In this document: positions 23,402 through 31,050 of the stretch, one piece after another
Numbering within the stretch: position 1 is the first letter of the stretch
Layout: every line of letters begins with the position of its first letter
NCBI RefSeq assembly: GCF_023184515.1
Contig: NZ_JAAHBP010000038.1
Coordinates: forward strand, 1 to 33,994
Source of the DNA: Streptomyces sp. D2-8
GTDB lineage: Bacteria > Actinomycetota > Actinomycetes > Streptomycetales > Streptomycetaceae
Length of the DNA stretch: 33,994 nt
Reading direction: 5' to 3'
Notes under the pieces: generated by a model
What the model was told of the DNA's origin: nothing
The model's database searches: none
The model's input: only the letters and a program-made list of their open reading frames with translations
Made by a program: the position numbers and the translations under genes

Positions 23402-24646
23402 GTGAGGCACGTACAAGGGCGCGCGCGGCGCGCGAGGGCCGCGCTGGCCGCCGTAGTGACATGGGCAGGGCTCCTCGCCGGGGCCACGGGCTGTACCTCG
23501 GACGACACGGGCGGGATCGCCGGGGCGTTCGGCGCGCCCCCGGCGCCCGAGGACGTCATCAAGGTCTCGCCCGACGACGGCAGCAGGGGAGTGCGCCCCG
23601 GGAAGAGGCTGCGGGTGCGCGTGCCCGACGGCCGGCTGGAGAAGGTGAAGGTCGTCAGGTCGCAGGACGCGCAGGAGTCCCCGGTGCCCGGCCACCTCTC
23701 CGCCGACGGCCTGACCTGGGAACCCGACGAGCAGCGGCTCGCGCTGGCCGCCAAGTACACGATCGACGCGGTGGCCGTGGACGGCGACGGACGCCGCTCG
23801 GCCCGGCACACCACCTTCACCACCTACGTCCCGGAGGAACGCTTCATCGGCTACGTCGCCCCGGAGAACCGCGCCACGGTCGGCACCGGCATGATCGTCT
23901 CCCTGGAGTTCAACCGGGAGATCACCGACCGCGCCGCCGTCGAACGCGCGGTCCGGGTCACCGCCCGCCCGGCCGTCGAGATCCGCCCGCACTGGTTCGG
24001 CGGGACCCGCCTCGACTTCCGCCCCGAGGACTACTGGAAACCCGGCACCCAGGTCACCGTCGCCCTGCGCCTGCGCGACGTCGAGGGCGCACCCGGGGTC
24101 TACGGCCTGCAGCACAAGACGTTCTCCTTCACCGTCGGCCGCAGCCAGGTCTCCGTGGTCGACGCCGCCGCGCACTCCATGGAGGTCCGGCGCGACGGCG
24201 AACCCCTCGCCACCGTGCCCGTCACGGCCGGTGCGCCCGGGAACGCCACGTACAACGGCAAGATGGTGGTGACCGAGATGCTCGACGTCACCCGGATGAA
24301 CGGCGCCACGGTCGGCTTCAAGAAGCGCGACGGCAAGGGCGAGTACGACATCCCGGACGTTCCGCACGCCATGCGCCTGACCGAGTCCGGCACCTTCCTG
24401 CACGGCAACTACTGGGCGCACCGCACCGTGTTCGGCCGTACCAACGTCAGCCACGGCTGCATCGGACTGCGCGATGTGAAGGGCGGCGGCTCGGACACCC
24501 CGGCCGGCTGGTTCTTCGACCGCAGCCTCATCGGGGACGTCGTCGAGGTCGTCAACAGCACTGACAAAAAGGTCTCTCCCGACAACGGGCTCGGAGGATG
24601 GAATATGGGCTGGAATGCATGGAAGGCGGGCAGTGCGGTGAAGTAG
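23402..24646 (+). CDS. Lipoprotein L,D-transpeptidase with Ig-like domains (copy 1)
   Basis: A 414-residue exported enzyme expected to make 3-3 crosslinks in peptidoglycan. The signal peptide ends in a lipobox-like GATGC, with lipid-bearing C31. Two Ig-like domains (~45-145 and ~150-240; FIGYVAPENRATVGTGM marks the second) precede the YkuD catalytic domain (~245-375). H334 (HGNYW), H351 and C353 in SHGCIGLRD form the active site. A C-terminal tail carries WNMGWNAWK. The GTG at 23402 is chosen because the signal peptide begins there; the ribosome site is weak. The upstream open frame is not credible. Its paralogue follows at 24802-26034. Confidence 0.92.
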   Translation: MRHVQGRARRARAALAAVVTWAGLLAGATGCTSDDTGGIAGAFGAPPAPEDVIKVSPDDGSRGVRPGKRLRVRVPDGRLEKVKVVRSQDAQESPVPGHLSADGLTWEPDEQRLALAAKYTIDAVAVDGDGRRSARHTTFTTYVPEERFIGYVAPENRATVGTGMIVSLEFNREITDRAAVERAVRVTARPAVEIRPHWFGGTRLDFRPEDYWKPGTQVTVALRLRDVEGAPGVYGLQHKTFSFTVGRSQVSVVDAAAHSMEVRRDGEPLATVPVTAGAPGNATYNGKMVVTEMLDVTRMNGATVGFKKRDGKGEYDIPDVPHAMRLTESGTFLHGNYWAHRTVFGRTNVSHGCIGLRDVKGGGSDTPAGWFFDRSLIGDVVEVVNSTDKKVSPDNGLGGWNMGWNAWKAGSAVK

Positions 24647-24732
24647 CCGGACCGGGGGGGCGGATTGACCTGGCGTTCCGTTGGGACCGAACGGTGACAA
24701 TCGCGGGCCGCCGGTGCCCGGTGCCTTGTGGT

Positions 24733-24784
24733 TAATATGCGCCGACGCGCGGGGGACGCGCGGGGTGCGGGCCTGACCAGGCCC
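24733..24784 (+). promoter_or_regulatory. Probable promoter -10 and leader hairpin of the second L,D-transpeptidase gene
   Basis: TAATAT at 24733-24738 is an AT-rich -10-like hexamer in GC-rich surroundings. A small hairpin (GGGCCT 24769-24774 with AGGCCC 24779-24784) then precedes the ribosome site GGGAGGGGAG. No clear -35 was found. Confidence 0.3.
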
Positions 24785-24801
24785 TGGGAGGGGAGAACCA
24801 C

Positions 24802-26034
24802 TTGAACGGGCGACCGATATCGGGGGCGTCGGTTGGGCGCGGGAACGGAGTGCTCGCGCTGATCCTCGGCGCGCTGCTCCTCGCCGTCACGGCGTGTGGC
24901 GGCGGGGGCACCGGCTCCGGTTCCGGCGAGGGCGACAACAAGGGCAAGAAATCGGATACCGCGCAGAGCGGGCAGTCCGAGGCGATCGTCGGCATCACCC
25001 CCAAGGACGGAGCCAAGTCCGTCGACACGAGCGGTGCGCTGAAGGTCACCGCCTCGAAGGGGAGGCTGACCGAGGTCGAGGTCAGGGACGCCGAGGGCAA
25101 GAAGGTCGACGGCGAGATATCCGGGGACGGCGCCAGCTGGACGCCGTCCACCCACCTGGCCGGCGCCACCAAGTACACGGTCCACGCGGTCGCCAAGGAC
25201 TCCGAGGGCCGCACGGCCGCGGAGGACGCCGGCTTCACCACGCTGACCCCTCAGAACACCTTCATCGGCACCTTCACCCCCGAGGACGGCTCCAAGGTCG
25301 GCGTCGGGATGCCGTTCTCCCTCCGCTTCTCGCGGGGCATCACCAATCCGGAGGACGTCGAGAAGGCCATCCGCATCAAGACGGAGCCGGCCGTCGACGT
25401 CGAGGGCCACTGGTTCGGCAACGACCGTCTCGACTTCCGCCCCGAGAAGTACTGGAAGCCCGGCACCAAGGTGACCGTCGACCTGAACCTCGACGGCGTC
25501 GAGGGCCGCTCCGGCGTCTACGGCGAGCAGGACAAGACGGTGAAGTTCACCGTCGGCCGCAACCAGGTCTCCGTCGTCGACGCCAAGAAGCTGACGATGA
25601 AGGTCATGCGCGACGGCAAGGTCATCAAGACCATCCCGGTCACCACCGGCAAGCCCGGCATGGAGACCTGGAACGGCCAGATGGTCATCAGCGAGATGCT
25701 CACGGTGACCCGGATGAACGGCGAGACGGTCGGTTACGGCGGCGAGTACGACATCAAGGACGTCCCGCACGCCGTCCGCCTGACCACCTCCGGCACCTTC
25801 CTGCACGGCAACTACTGGGCGAGCGGGGCCTTCGGCAACTACAACGCCAGCCACGGCTGCATCGGCCTGCGCGACGTGCGCGGCGGCTGGGACAAGAAGG
25901 TGCCGGCCGCGTGGTTCTTCAACCACTCGATGGTCGGTGACGTGGTGGTCGTCAAGAACTCCGAGGACCGGACCGTCGCCCCGGACAACGGGCTCAACGG
26001 CTGGAACATGTCGTGGGAGAAGTGGAAGAAGTAG
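24802..26034 (+). CDS. Lipoprotein L,D-transpeptidase with Ig-like domains (copy 2)
   Basis: A 410-residue paralogue of the preceding gene. Lipobox AVTAC with C32, then a Gly/Ser/Lys linker (33-55). Two Ig-like domains follow (~58-145, ~150-245), then the YkuD domain with H335 (HGNYW), H351 and C353 in SHGCIGLRD. The tail ends WNMSWEKWKK. The active cysteine falls at the same residue number as in copy 1. The TTG start at 24802 is supported by an excellent ribosome site (GGGAGGGGAG) and by the signal peptide. It is likely to be transcribed from its own promoter (TAATAT at 24733) in addition to read-through. A hairpin terminator follows at 26055. Confidence 0.94.
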   Translation: MNGRPISGASVGRGNGVLALILGALLLAVTACGGGGTGSGSGEGDNKGKKSDTAQSGQSEAIVGITPKDGAKSVDTSGALKVTASKGRLTEVEVRDAEGKKVDGEISGDGASWTPSTHLAGATKYTVHAVAKDSEGRTAAEDAGFTTLTPQNTFIGTFTPEDGSKVGVGMPFSLRFSRGITNPEDVEKAIRIKTEPAVDVEGHWFGNDRLDFRPEKYWKPGTKVTVDLNLDGVEGRSGVYGEQDKTVKFTVGRNQVSVVDAKKLTMKVMRDGKVIKTIPVTTGKPGMETWNGQMVISEMLTVTRMNGETVGYGGEYDIKDVPHAVRLTTSGTFLHGNYWASGAFGNYNASHGCIGLRDVRGGWDKKVPAAWFFNHSMVGDVVVVKNSEDRTVAPDNGLNGWNMSWEKWKK

Positions 26035-26054
26035 TTCTCCGCTGCGGACAGGAG

Positions 26055-26084
26055 GGCCCCGGTGTGACGGACCGCACCGGGGCC
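26055..26084 (+). terminator. Hairpin terminator after the L,D-transpeptidase pair
   Basis: GGCCCCGGTG (26055-26064) pairs with CACCGGGGCC (26075-26084) around a 10-nt loop, 20 bp after the stop codon. Confidence 0.75.
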
Positions 26085-26115
26085 TCAGACGTTAGTCATG
26101 GTTAACCTGCTGCCT

Positions 26116-26883
26116 ATGACCGTCTCTCTCGAAGTCGCTGAAGGCGTCGGCACGCTCCGTCTCGACCGCCCGCCCATGAACGCGCTGGACATCGCCACGC
26201 AGGACCGGCTGAAGGAACTCGCCGAGGAGGCCACGCGCCGCGAGGACGTCCGGGCCGTGGTGATCTACGGCGGCGAGAAGGTGTTCGCGGCCGGCGCGGA
26301 CATCAAGGAGATGCAGGCGATGGACCACACCGCGATGGTCCTGCGCGCCCGCGCCCTGCAGGACTCGTTCACGGCGGTGGCCCGGATCCCCAAGCCCGTC
26401 GTCGCGGCCGTGACGGGCTACGCGCTGGGCGGCGGCTGCGAACTCGCCCTGTGCGCGGACTTCCGTATCGCCGGGGAGAACGCCAAGCTCGGCCAGCCGG
26501 AGATTCTGCTCGGTCTGATCCCCGGCGCCGGCGGCACCCAGCGCCTGGCCCGCCTGGTCGGCCCCTCCAAGGCCAAGGACCTCATCTTCACGGGCCGGAT
26601 GGTGAAGGCCGACGAGGCCCGCGAGATCGGCCTGGTGGACCGGGTCGTCCCCGCCGACGAGGTGTACGCGCAGGCGCACGCCTGGGCCGCGAAGCTGGCG
26701 CAGGGCCCGGCGCTCGCACTGCGCGCCGCGAAGGAGTCGATCGACACGGGCCTGGAGGCGGACATCGACACGGGCCTCGCGATCGAACGGAACTGGTTCG
26801 CGGGCCTGTTCGCCACCGAGGACCGCGAGCGCGGCATGCGCAGCTTCGTGGAGGAGGGGCCGGGCAAGGCGAAGTTCCTCTGA
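26116..26883 (+). CDS. Enoyl-CoA hydratase/isomerase (crotonase) family protein
   Basis: A 255-residue cytoplasmic enzyme. Crotonase signatures are complete: oxyanion segment KVFAAGADIKEMQ (~55-67), GYALGGGCELALCADFRIAG and PEILLGLIPGAGGTQRL. The two catalytic glutamates, E109 and E129, are present, so hydratase activity on 2-enoyl-CoA is expected; the chain-length preference cannot be told. The ATG at 26116 gives the usual family N-terminus. An in-frame ATG at 26098 would add six residues. Neither start has a ribosome site, so a leaderless or weakly translated message is possible. No beta-oxidation partner is adjacent. Confidence 0.93.
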   Translation: MTVSLEVAEGVGTLRLDRPPMNALDIATQDRLKELAEEATRREDVRAVVIYGGEKVFAAGADIKEMQAMDHTAMVLRARALQDSFTAVARIPKPVVAAVTGYALGGGCELALCADFRIAGENAKLGQPEILLGLIPGAGGTQRLARLVGPSKAKDLIFTGRMVKADEAREIGLVDRVVPADEVYAQAHAWAAKLAQGPALALRAAKESIDTGLEADIDTGLAIERNWFAGLFATEDRERGMRSFVEEGPGKAKFL

Positions 26884-26950
26884 ACATCCCTCCAGGGGCT
26901 TGCAATTGACACGGTGTCTGACCCGGGGTCCCTCGATGGGGCGGTTTATG

Positions 26951-26972
26951 GCAACCTTAAGGCAACCTTAAG
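26951..26972. repeat. Two tandem 11-bp repeats upstream of the RsbW-like gene
   Basis: GCAACCTTAAG occurs twice head to tail (26951-26961, 26962-26972), in the 274-bp gap between echA-like and ATPase genes. The 11-bp period is typical of OmpR/SARP-type operators. A 7-bp hairpin (CGGGGCA 26983-26989 with TGCCCCG 27000-27006) follows. TTGACA stands at 26906-26911. The rest of the gap shows no gene. Confidence 0.6.
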
Positions 26973-27157
26973 CGTACCGAAGCGGGGCAGTCCGTCGATT
27001 GCCCCGGAATGAGATGTTCCAGCAGGTCAGATGGGGCGTGGGCGGCTCCGAAGTGTCTGTGGCATATGACGGATGCCCGCCGGTTCACCGCCCGCTCCCC
27101 GGGGCGTATTCCCCGGGAACGGCCCCGTCGGGTGCTCCGGGCGGCCATGATGGGGGC

Positions 27158-27661
27158 ATGGCGGGGCTGGAGGGTATGGAACAGCCGCGGGGACACGCAC
27201 ATGCGGCCGCGGCGCGCTGGTCGCCGACCGTCGAGGACGAACACGCGCTGAAGGCGCTCGAGTTGTACGGCAACCCGACGGAGGCAGAGGTTCCACTGCC
27301 GTCCCGCCCCGAGTCCGCGGCCACCGCGAGACGGCTCACCCAGGTCGTGGTCCTGCGCCACTGGGGCCTCACCCCCAAGACCACGGAGGACGCGGTCCTG
27401 CTCGTCTCCGAACTGGTCGGCAACGCCGTACGCCATACCGGCGCCCGTGTCTTCGGGCTGCGTCTGCACCGGCGCCGCGGCTGGATCCGCGTCGAGGTCC
27501 GCGACCCCTCCCGCGGGCTGCCGTGCCTGATGCCCGTCCAGGAGATGGACATCAGCGGCCGTGGCCTGTTCCTCGTCGACAAGCTGGCCGACCGCTGGGG
27601 GGTCGATCTGCTGCCCCGGGGCAAGACGACCTGGTTCGAGATGCGGGTCGCCGACCGCTGA
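27158..27661 (+). CDS. RsbW/SpoIIAB-like ATP-binding regulatory protein
   Basis: A 167-residue soluble protein with a lone GHKL/HATPase_c_2 domain. N-box SELVGNAVRHTG (N89), G1 EVRDPSRG (D116), GRGLFLVDKLADRWG (134-148) and GKTTWFEM (156-162) are visible. There is no histidine phospho-acceptor domain. Streptomyces carry many such orphan anti-sigma-like kinases, whose targets are usually anti-anti-sigma factors; none is encoded nearby. The ATG at 27158 is the best start by length, although an ATG at 27176 behind GGAG is also possible. An open frame extending back to 26999 looks non-coding. Confidence 0.85.
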   Translation: MAGLEGMEQPRGHAHAAAARWSPTVEDEHALKALELYGNPTEAEVPLPSRPESAATARRLTQVVVLRHWGLTPKTTEDAVLLVSELVGNAVRHTGARVFGLRLHRRRGWIRVEVRDPSRGLPCLMPVQEMDISGRGLFLVDKLADRWGVDLLPRGKTTWFEMRVADR

Positions 27662-27725
27662 GCGCGCGCGATGCCTCACCCGGTCGCCGGACGGACGAAT
27701 CACGGGATTCCCTTCGAGACGCCCA

Positions 27726-27731
27726 TTAAAT
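27726..27731 (+). promoter_or_regulatory. Candidate -10 element for a leaderless transcript
   Basis: TTAAAT ends 6 nt before the ATG at 27738 and is the only AT-rich patch here. Transcription would start at the ATG itself, which fits the absence of a ribosome site. No clear -35 was seen. Confidence 0.35.
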
Positions 27732-27737
27732 GGTGCA

Positions 27738-28916
27738 ATGCACCGCCATCTCGTCAAGAGCGCCCTGGTCGCGGGTGCCGCCCTCGCCGTCCTCGCCGCC
27801 TGCGGCACCGGAAGCGGGGAACGGACCTCCGAGGCACGCGGCACCAAGGCCGCCGTGCCCGCCCCGCCCGAGAAGAAGCCCGTGAAGGGCCTGCCCGGCA
27901 TGCCGCCCGTCCTTGACCCCGAGGACGTGTACGCGGCCGACCGCCCGAACATGCTGTCCCCGGTGGTCAAGGACTTCCCGTCCCGGGTCTACGTCCCCAA
28001 CACCGAGTCCGACACGGTCACCGTCATCGACCCGAAGACGTACGAGATCACCGAGACGATCCCCGTGGGCCGGCAGCCCCAGCACGTCGTGCCCTCCTGG
28101 GACCTGAAGACGCTCTGGGTCAACAACAACCGCGGCCACACCCTCACCCCGATCGACCCGAAGACCGGCAAGGCGGGCAAGGAGGTCGAGGTCCACGACC
28201 CGTACAACCTCTACTTCACGCCCAACGGCAGGTACGCCGTGGTCATGGCCTCCCTCGACCGCGAGCTGGTCTTCCGCGACCCGCACACCATGGAGGTCAG
28301 GAAGACCGTCCCGGTGTCCTGCTACGGCGTCAACCACGCCGACTTCTCCCTCGACGGGCGCTACTTCATCGTCTCCTGCGAGTTCAGCGGCGAACTGCTC
28401 AAGGTAGACACCGAGAAGATGAAGGTCGTCGGGCAGCAGCGGCTGCCGTTCGAGGGAGCCATGCCGCAGGACGTGAAGATCTCGCCCGACGGCAAGAAGT
28501 TCTACATCGCCGACATGATGGCCCACGGCATGTGGGTGCTGGACGGCGACAGGTTCACCGAGCCCACCCTGACGCCCACCGGCAAGGGCTGCCACGGCCT
28601 CTACGTCAGCCGGGACTCCCGCGAGATGTACGTGTCCAACCGCGGCGAGGGCACCATCTCCGTCTTCGACTTCACGCAGGGCAGGCTGACCAAGAAGTGG
28701 GACCTGCCCGACGGCGGCAGCCCCGACATGGGCGGCGTCTCCGCCGACGGCAAGGTCCTGTGGCTGTCCGGCCGCTACGACGCCGAGGTGTACGCCATCG
28801 ACACCCGCACCGGCACCCAGCTCGCCCGCATCCCGGTCGGCAGCGGCCCGCACGGCCTCGCGGTCTACCCGCAGCCCGGACGCTACTCGCTCGGCCACAC
28901 GGGCGTCTTCCGGTGA
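27738..28916 (+). CDS. YVTN/YncE-type beta-propeller lipoprotein
   Basis: A 392-residue exported lipoprotein. Lipobox LAAC with C22 ends the signal peptide, then a Pro/Lys-rich linker (~25-70). About seven propeller blades follow, seen as repeated motifs of the type VYVPNTESDTVTVIDPKTY, VGRQPQHVVPSWD, YFTPNGRYAVVMAS and MYVSNRGEGTISVFD. Such proteins often bind ligands or partners at the cell surface; related folds occur in nitrite-reductase-like domains, but no heme-binding CxxCH is present. No enzymatic activity can be assigned. It precedes the ADP-ribosyltransferase gene by 92 bp. A -35-like TTGACA at 28945 hints that the latter has its own promoter. Confidence 0.88.
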   Translation: MHRHLVKSALVAGAALAVLAACGTGSGERTSEARGTKAAVPAPPEKKPVKGLPGMPPVLDPEDVYAADRPNMLSPVVKDFPSRVYVPNTESDTVTVIDPKTYEITETIPVGRQPQHVVPSWDLKTLWVNNNRGHTLTPIDPKTGKAGKEVEVHDPYNLYFTPNGRYAVVMASLDRELVFRDPHTMEVRKTVPVSCYGVNHADFSLDGRYFIVSCEFSGELLKVDTEKMKVVGQQRLPFEGAMPQDVKISPDGKKFYIADMMAHGMWVLDGDRFTEPTLTPTGKGCHGLYVSRDSREMYVSNRGEGTISVFDFTQGRLTKKWDLPDGGSPDMGGVSADGKVLWLSGRYDAEVYAIDTRTGTQLARIPVGSGPHGLAVYPQPGRYSLGHTGVFR

Positions 28917-29008
28917 CACCCATCCGCCGTCCATACCAGGGCAGTTGACACGCTCTGATCGAGTGACGATCCCGGTTCCGCCGCGGCGCAGCCGCGATCG
29001 TGCCGTGC

Positions 29009-29611
29009 ATGACCACTCTCAGCCTGCGGCGGCGGGCCGCTGCCGCCGCACTCTGTCTCGCCGCCGTCCTCACCACCACCGGTGCCGCGCCCACCCAGGC
29101 CCCGGCTGCCGCCGCCCCCGCACCCGCCGCCTGCCCCGTCCAGTTCGACGACAAGGTCAAGGCCGCGGCCGACCGCCGGGTCGACGTCGGCCGCATCACC
29201 CCCGACCCGTCCTGGCGCACCACCTGCGGCACCCTCTACCGCGCCGACGGCCGCGGCCCGTCCGTCGTCTTCGAGGAGGGCTTCCTCCCCAGGGACGTCG
29301 TGAACGGCCAGTACGACCTGGAGAAGTACGTCCTGGTCAACCAGCCGTCCCCGTACGTGTCGACGACGTACGACCACGACCTGTTCAAGAAGTGGAAGTC
29401 CGCGTTCAACTACTACGTCGACGCCCCGGGAGGCATCGACGTCAACCAGACCATCGGCGACACCCACAAGTGGGCCGACCAGCAGGAGGTCGCCTTCCCC
29501 GGCGGCATCGCCCGGCAGTACGTCATCGGCGTCTGCCCGGTCGACAAGCAGACCAGGACGGAGATCATGAGCGAGTGCGAGAGCAACCCGCACTACGAGC
29601 CGTGGCACTGA
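29009..29611 (+). CDS. Secreted Scabin/ScARP-like DNA (guanosine) mono-ADP-ribosyltransferase
   Basis: A 200-residue secreted enzyme matching the pierisin-like Scabin/ScARP group, which transfers ADP-ribose from NAD+ to guanine bases. The signal peptide spans ~1-40 (RRRAAAAALCLAAV core, Ala/Pro-rich tail). NAD-binding arginine R78 lies in CGTLYRAD. The STS-like motif is S118-T119-T120 in VNQPSPYVSTTYDHD. The catalytic QxE is Q158-Q159-E160 in KWADQQEVAFPGG. Four cysteines after the signal (C42, C73, C176, C190) could form two disulfides. The third STS residue is Thr rather than Ser. The ATG at 29009 gives a normal signal peptide; an in-frame GTG at 29000 is less likely. TTGACA at 28945-28950 is a possible -35. 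No immunity or antitoxin gene is recognised beside it. Confidence 0.9.
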   Translation: MTTLSLRRRAAAAALCLAAVLTTTGAAPTQAPAAAAPAPAACPVQFDDKVKAAADRRVDVGRITPDPSWRTTCGTLYRADGRGPSVVFEEGFLPRDVVNGQYDLEKYVLVNQPSPYVSTTYDHDLFKKWKSAFNYYVDAPGGIDVNQTIGDTHKWADQQEVAFPGGIARQYVIGVCPVDKQTRTEIMSECESNPHYEPWH

Positions 29612-29655
29612 GCAGCACCTCCGAGCCGACGGGCCGGTAGCCCGCCGCCTGGAAC

Positions 29656-29672
29656 GCCCGCGGACCGCGGGC
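29656..29672 (+). terminator. Short palindrome after the ADP-ribosyltransferase gene
   Basis: GCCCGCGG-A-CCGCGGGC forms a compact GC hairpin 45 bp past the stop. The rest of the 271-bp gap to cabD shows no gene. Confidence 0.4.
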
Positions 29673-29826
29673 ATCGTCGATCCGTGCCAACGCGAGCGGA
29701 GGTTCCCCGGGAAGCTCACCACCGGTCAGCAGCACGGATGCTCGTCCCGGCCGCAGGACCCACCGTGCTCCGCGAGGAGTCGCCTGGGTGGTCGCCGCGC
29801 CGGCGGCTCGCACGGCCGGTTAATCT

Positions 29827-29848
29827 GACCTGCGTCAGACCTGCGTCA
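29827..29848. repeat. Two tandem 11-bp repeats upstream of cabD
   Basis: GACCTGCGTCA is present twice in tandem (29827-29837, 29838-29848), 34 bp before the cabD start. CTGAC-N4-GTCAG (29825-29838) also makes a dyad. It may be an operator or overlap the core promoter. Confidence 0.6.
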
Positions 29849-29882
29849 GCAAGACGTAGAGCACGAGATGAGGGGCGGATCG

Positions 29883-30095
29883 GTGGCGGACATCGAGGAA
29901 GCACGCAAGCAGTTCGAGCGGATCGATACGGACGGTGACGGATACATCACCGCTGCCGAGTTCAAGACCGCCCTGGCCCGGTCGGGCGACTGGAACGTCA
30001 CCGAGTCGGTCGCCGAGGTCGTCATCAAGACCCGCGACCTCGACGGCGACAAGCAGCTGAGCTTCGATGAGTTCTGGGCCTACCTGAACAAGTAG
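29883..30095 (+). CDS. cabD: CabD-like two-EF-hand calcium-binding protein
   Basis: A 70-residue acidic cytoplasmic protein made of two EF-hands. Loop 1 is DTDGDGYITAAE (15-26) and loop 2 is DLDGDKQLSFDE (52-63); both keep all calcium ligands at positions 1, 3, 5, 9 and 12 in canonical or accepted form. It closely resembles, from memory, the S. coelicolor CabD protein whose structure is known. The GTG start at 29883 follows GAGGGGCGGA; an in-frame ATG at 29868 would add five residues but lacks a ribosome site. It is a calcium buffer or sensor; no target is apparent. Monocistronic, with the terminator at 30124-30156 directly after. Confidence 0.92.
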   Translation: MADIEEARKQFERIDTDGDGYITAAEFKTALARSGDWNVTESVAEVVIKTRDLDGDKQLSFDEFWAYLNK

Positions 30096-30123
30096 GCGTC
30101 CAGTTCGCCGGTTGCCGAGCGAA

Positions 30124-30156
30124 GGGGCCCGGTCCACGATCCTCGGACCGGGCCCC
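30124..30156 (+). terminator. Strong hairpin terminator after cabD
   Basis: GGGGCCCGGTCC (30124-30135) pairs with GGACCGGGCCCC (30145-30156), with a 9-nt loop, 28 bp after the stop codon. Confidence 0.82.
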
Positions 30157-30270
30157 TCGCCATGCCCGGAGTGCGCCCCGGACTCGGAATAGCGCACTCG
30201 CCCCGAAGGTTGACGCTGCTCGCGAAGGCTCACGAGGCGCTGTGCATCTCCGAAAGGACGAGGCGACGAC

Positions 30271-30933
30271 ATGAAGATCGGCATCATCGGAGCGGGCAAC
30301 ATCGGCGGCAACCTGACCCGGCGGCTCACCGCCCTCGGCCATGACGTGGCCGTCGCCAACTCCCGAGGCCCCGAGACGCTCACGGCCCTGGCGGAGGAAA
30401 CGGGCGCGACGCCCGTGACGGTCGGGGAGGCGGCGCGGGACGCCGAGATCGTCGTCGTCACCATCCCGCTGAAGGCGGTCCCGGACCTCCCTTCCGGTCT
30501 GCTCGACAGCGCGGCGGACGGCGTCGCGGTCATCGACACCGGCAACTACTATCCCCGGCAGCGGGACGGCAGGATCGCCGCGATCGAGGACGACGGCCTC
30601 ACCGAGAGCCACTGGACGGAACGCCGGATCGGCCACCCGGTCGTCAAGGCCTTCAACGGCACCTACGCCCAGGACATCCTGGAACGCCCGCTCCCGGCCG
30701 ACGACCCCGACCGCATGGCCCTCCCGGTGGCCGGCGACGACGAGCCGGCCAAGCGCAAGGTACGGGACCTCATCGACGCCCTCGGCTTCGACACGGTGGA
30801 CGCGGGCGGCATCGACGACTCCTGGCGCCAGCAGCCCGGCACCCCGGTCTACGGCCTGCGCGCCGGCGTCGAAGCGGTCACGAAGGCCCTGGCGGAGGCG
30901 TCCCCGGAACGCACACCGGGGTTCAGCGGCTAG
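30271..30933 (+). CDS. NAD(P)-binding oxidoreductase, COG2085 (F420:NADP reductase-like)
   Basis: A 220-residue soluble protein. The Rossmann motif GAGNIGG (7-13) begins right after MKIGII. NSRGPET (~30-36) suggests NADP preference. VVTIPLKAV, DTGNYYP and KAFNGTYAQDI match the COG2085 dinucleotide-binding family, which includes F420:NADP oxidoreductases and many uncharacterised reductases, so the substrate is uncertain. The ATG at 30271 follows GGACGAGG. The stop codon TAG (30931-30933) coincides exactly with the TA-plus-G border of an IS terminal repeat, so the natural C-terminus may have been altered by the insertion. Confidence 0.9.
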   Translation: MKIGIIGAGNIGGNLTRRLTALGHDVAVANSRGPETLTALAEETGATPVTVGEAARDAEIVVVTIPLKAVPDLPSGLLDSAADGVAVIDTGNYYPRQRDGRIAAIEDDGLTESHWTERRIGHPVVKAFNGTYAQDILERPLPADDPDRMALPVAGDDEPAKRKVRDLIDALGFDTVDAGGIDDSWRQQPGTPVYGLRAGVEAVTKALAEASPERTPGFSG

Positions 30934-30953
30934 GACTTGTCCGGCCGATCATG
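30933..30953 (+). repeat. Outer left terminal inverted repeat
   Basis: It reads GGACTTGTCCGGCCGATCAT followed by G and is the exact complement of 32990-33010. The next ~25 bp also resemble the reversed right end of the IS (GGAGTCAGA against GGAGCCAGA), which favours an origin from a right IS end. Confidence 0.85.
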
Positions 30954-30992
30954 CTGGAGTCAGACCTGTCACGAGTACCCGCTGTCGGATCC

Positions 30993-31029
30993 TTGTCATG
31001 CGCCGCAAGTATCTTGCGGCGCATGACAA
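30993..31029. promoter_or_regulatory. 37-bp perfect palindrome, probable PadR operator
   Basis: Two 17-bp arms (TTGTCATGCGCCGCAAG and its complement) flank a 3-nt centre. The right half (TATCTTG...CGCATGACAA, 31010-31029) recurs directly at 31038-31057 with 17 of 20 matches, running into the padR start codon. The location upstream of a PadR gene strongly suggests autoregulation. It could also be transcribed as a hairpin or terminator for the upstream reductase gene. Confidence 0.65.
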
Positions 31030-31043
31030 TGACTGACTATCTT
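31014..31043 (+). promoter_or_regulatory. Predicted promoter of the padR pair, leaderless
   Basis: TTGCGG (31014-31019), 18-bp spacer, TATCTT (31038-31043); the ATG at 31051 lies 7 nt after the -10, so the message is probably leaderless. Both hexamers sit inside the operator repeats. Confidence 0.5.
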
Positions 31044-31050
31044 GTACCGC

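Noticed and set aside
24647..24801. Possible c-di-AMP (ydaO-type) riboswitch before the second L,D-transpeptidase
   Set aside because: Such riboswitches precede some actinobacterial cell-wall genes, but the conserved core blocks were not found and the leader after the -10 is too short.
26999..27157. Longer N-terminus for the RsbW-like protein
   Set aside because: The added part is Pro/Gly-rich, without family similarity, and overlaps presumed promoter sequence.
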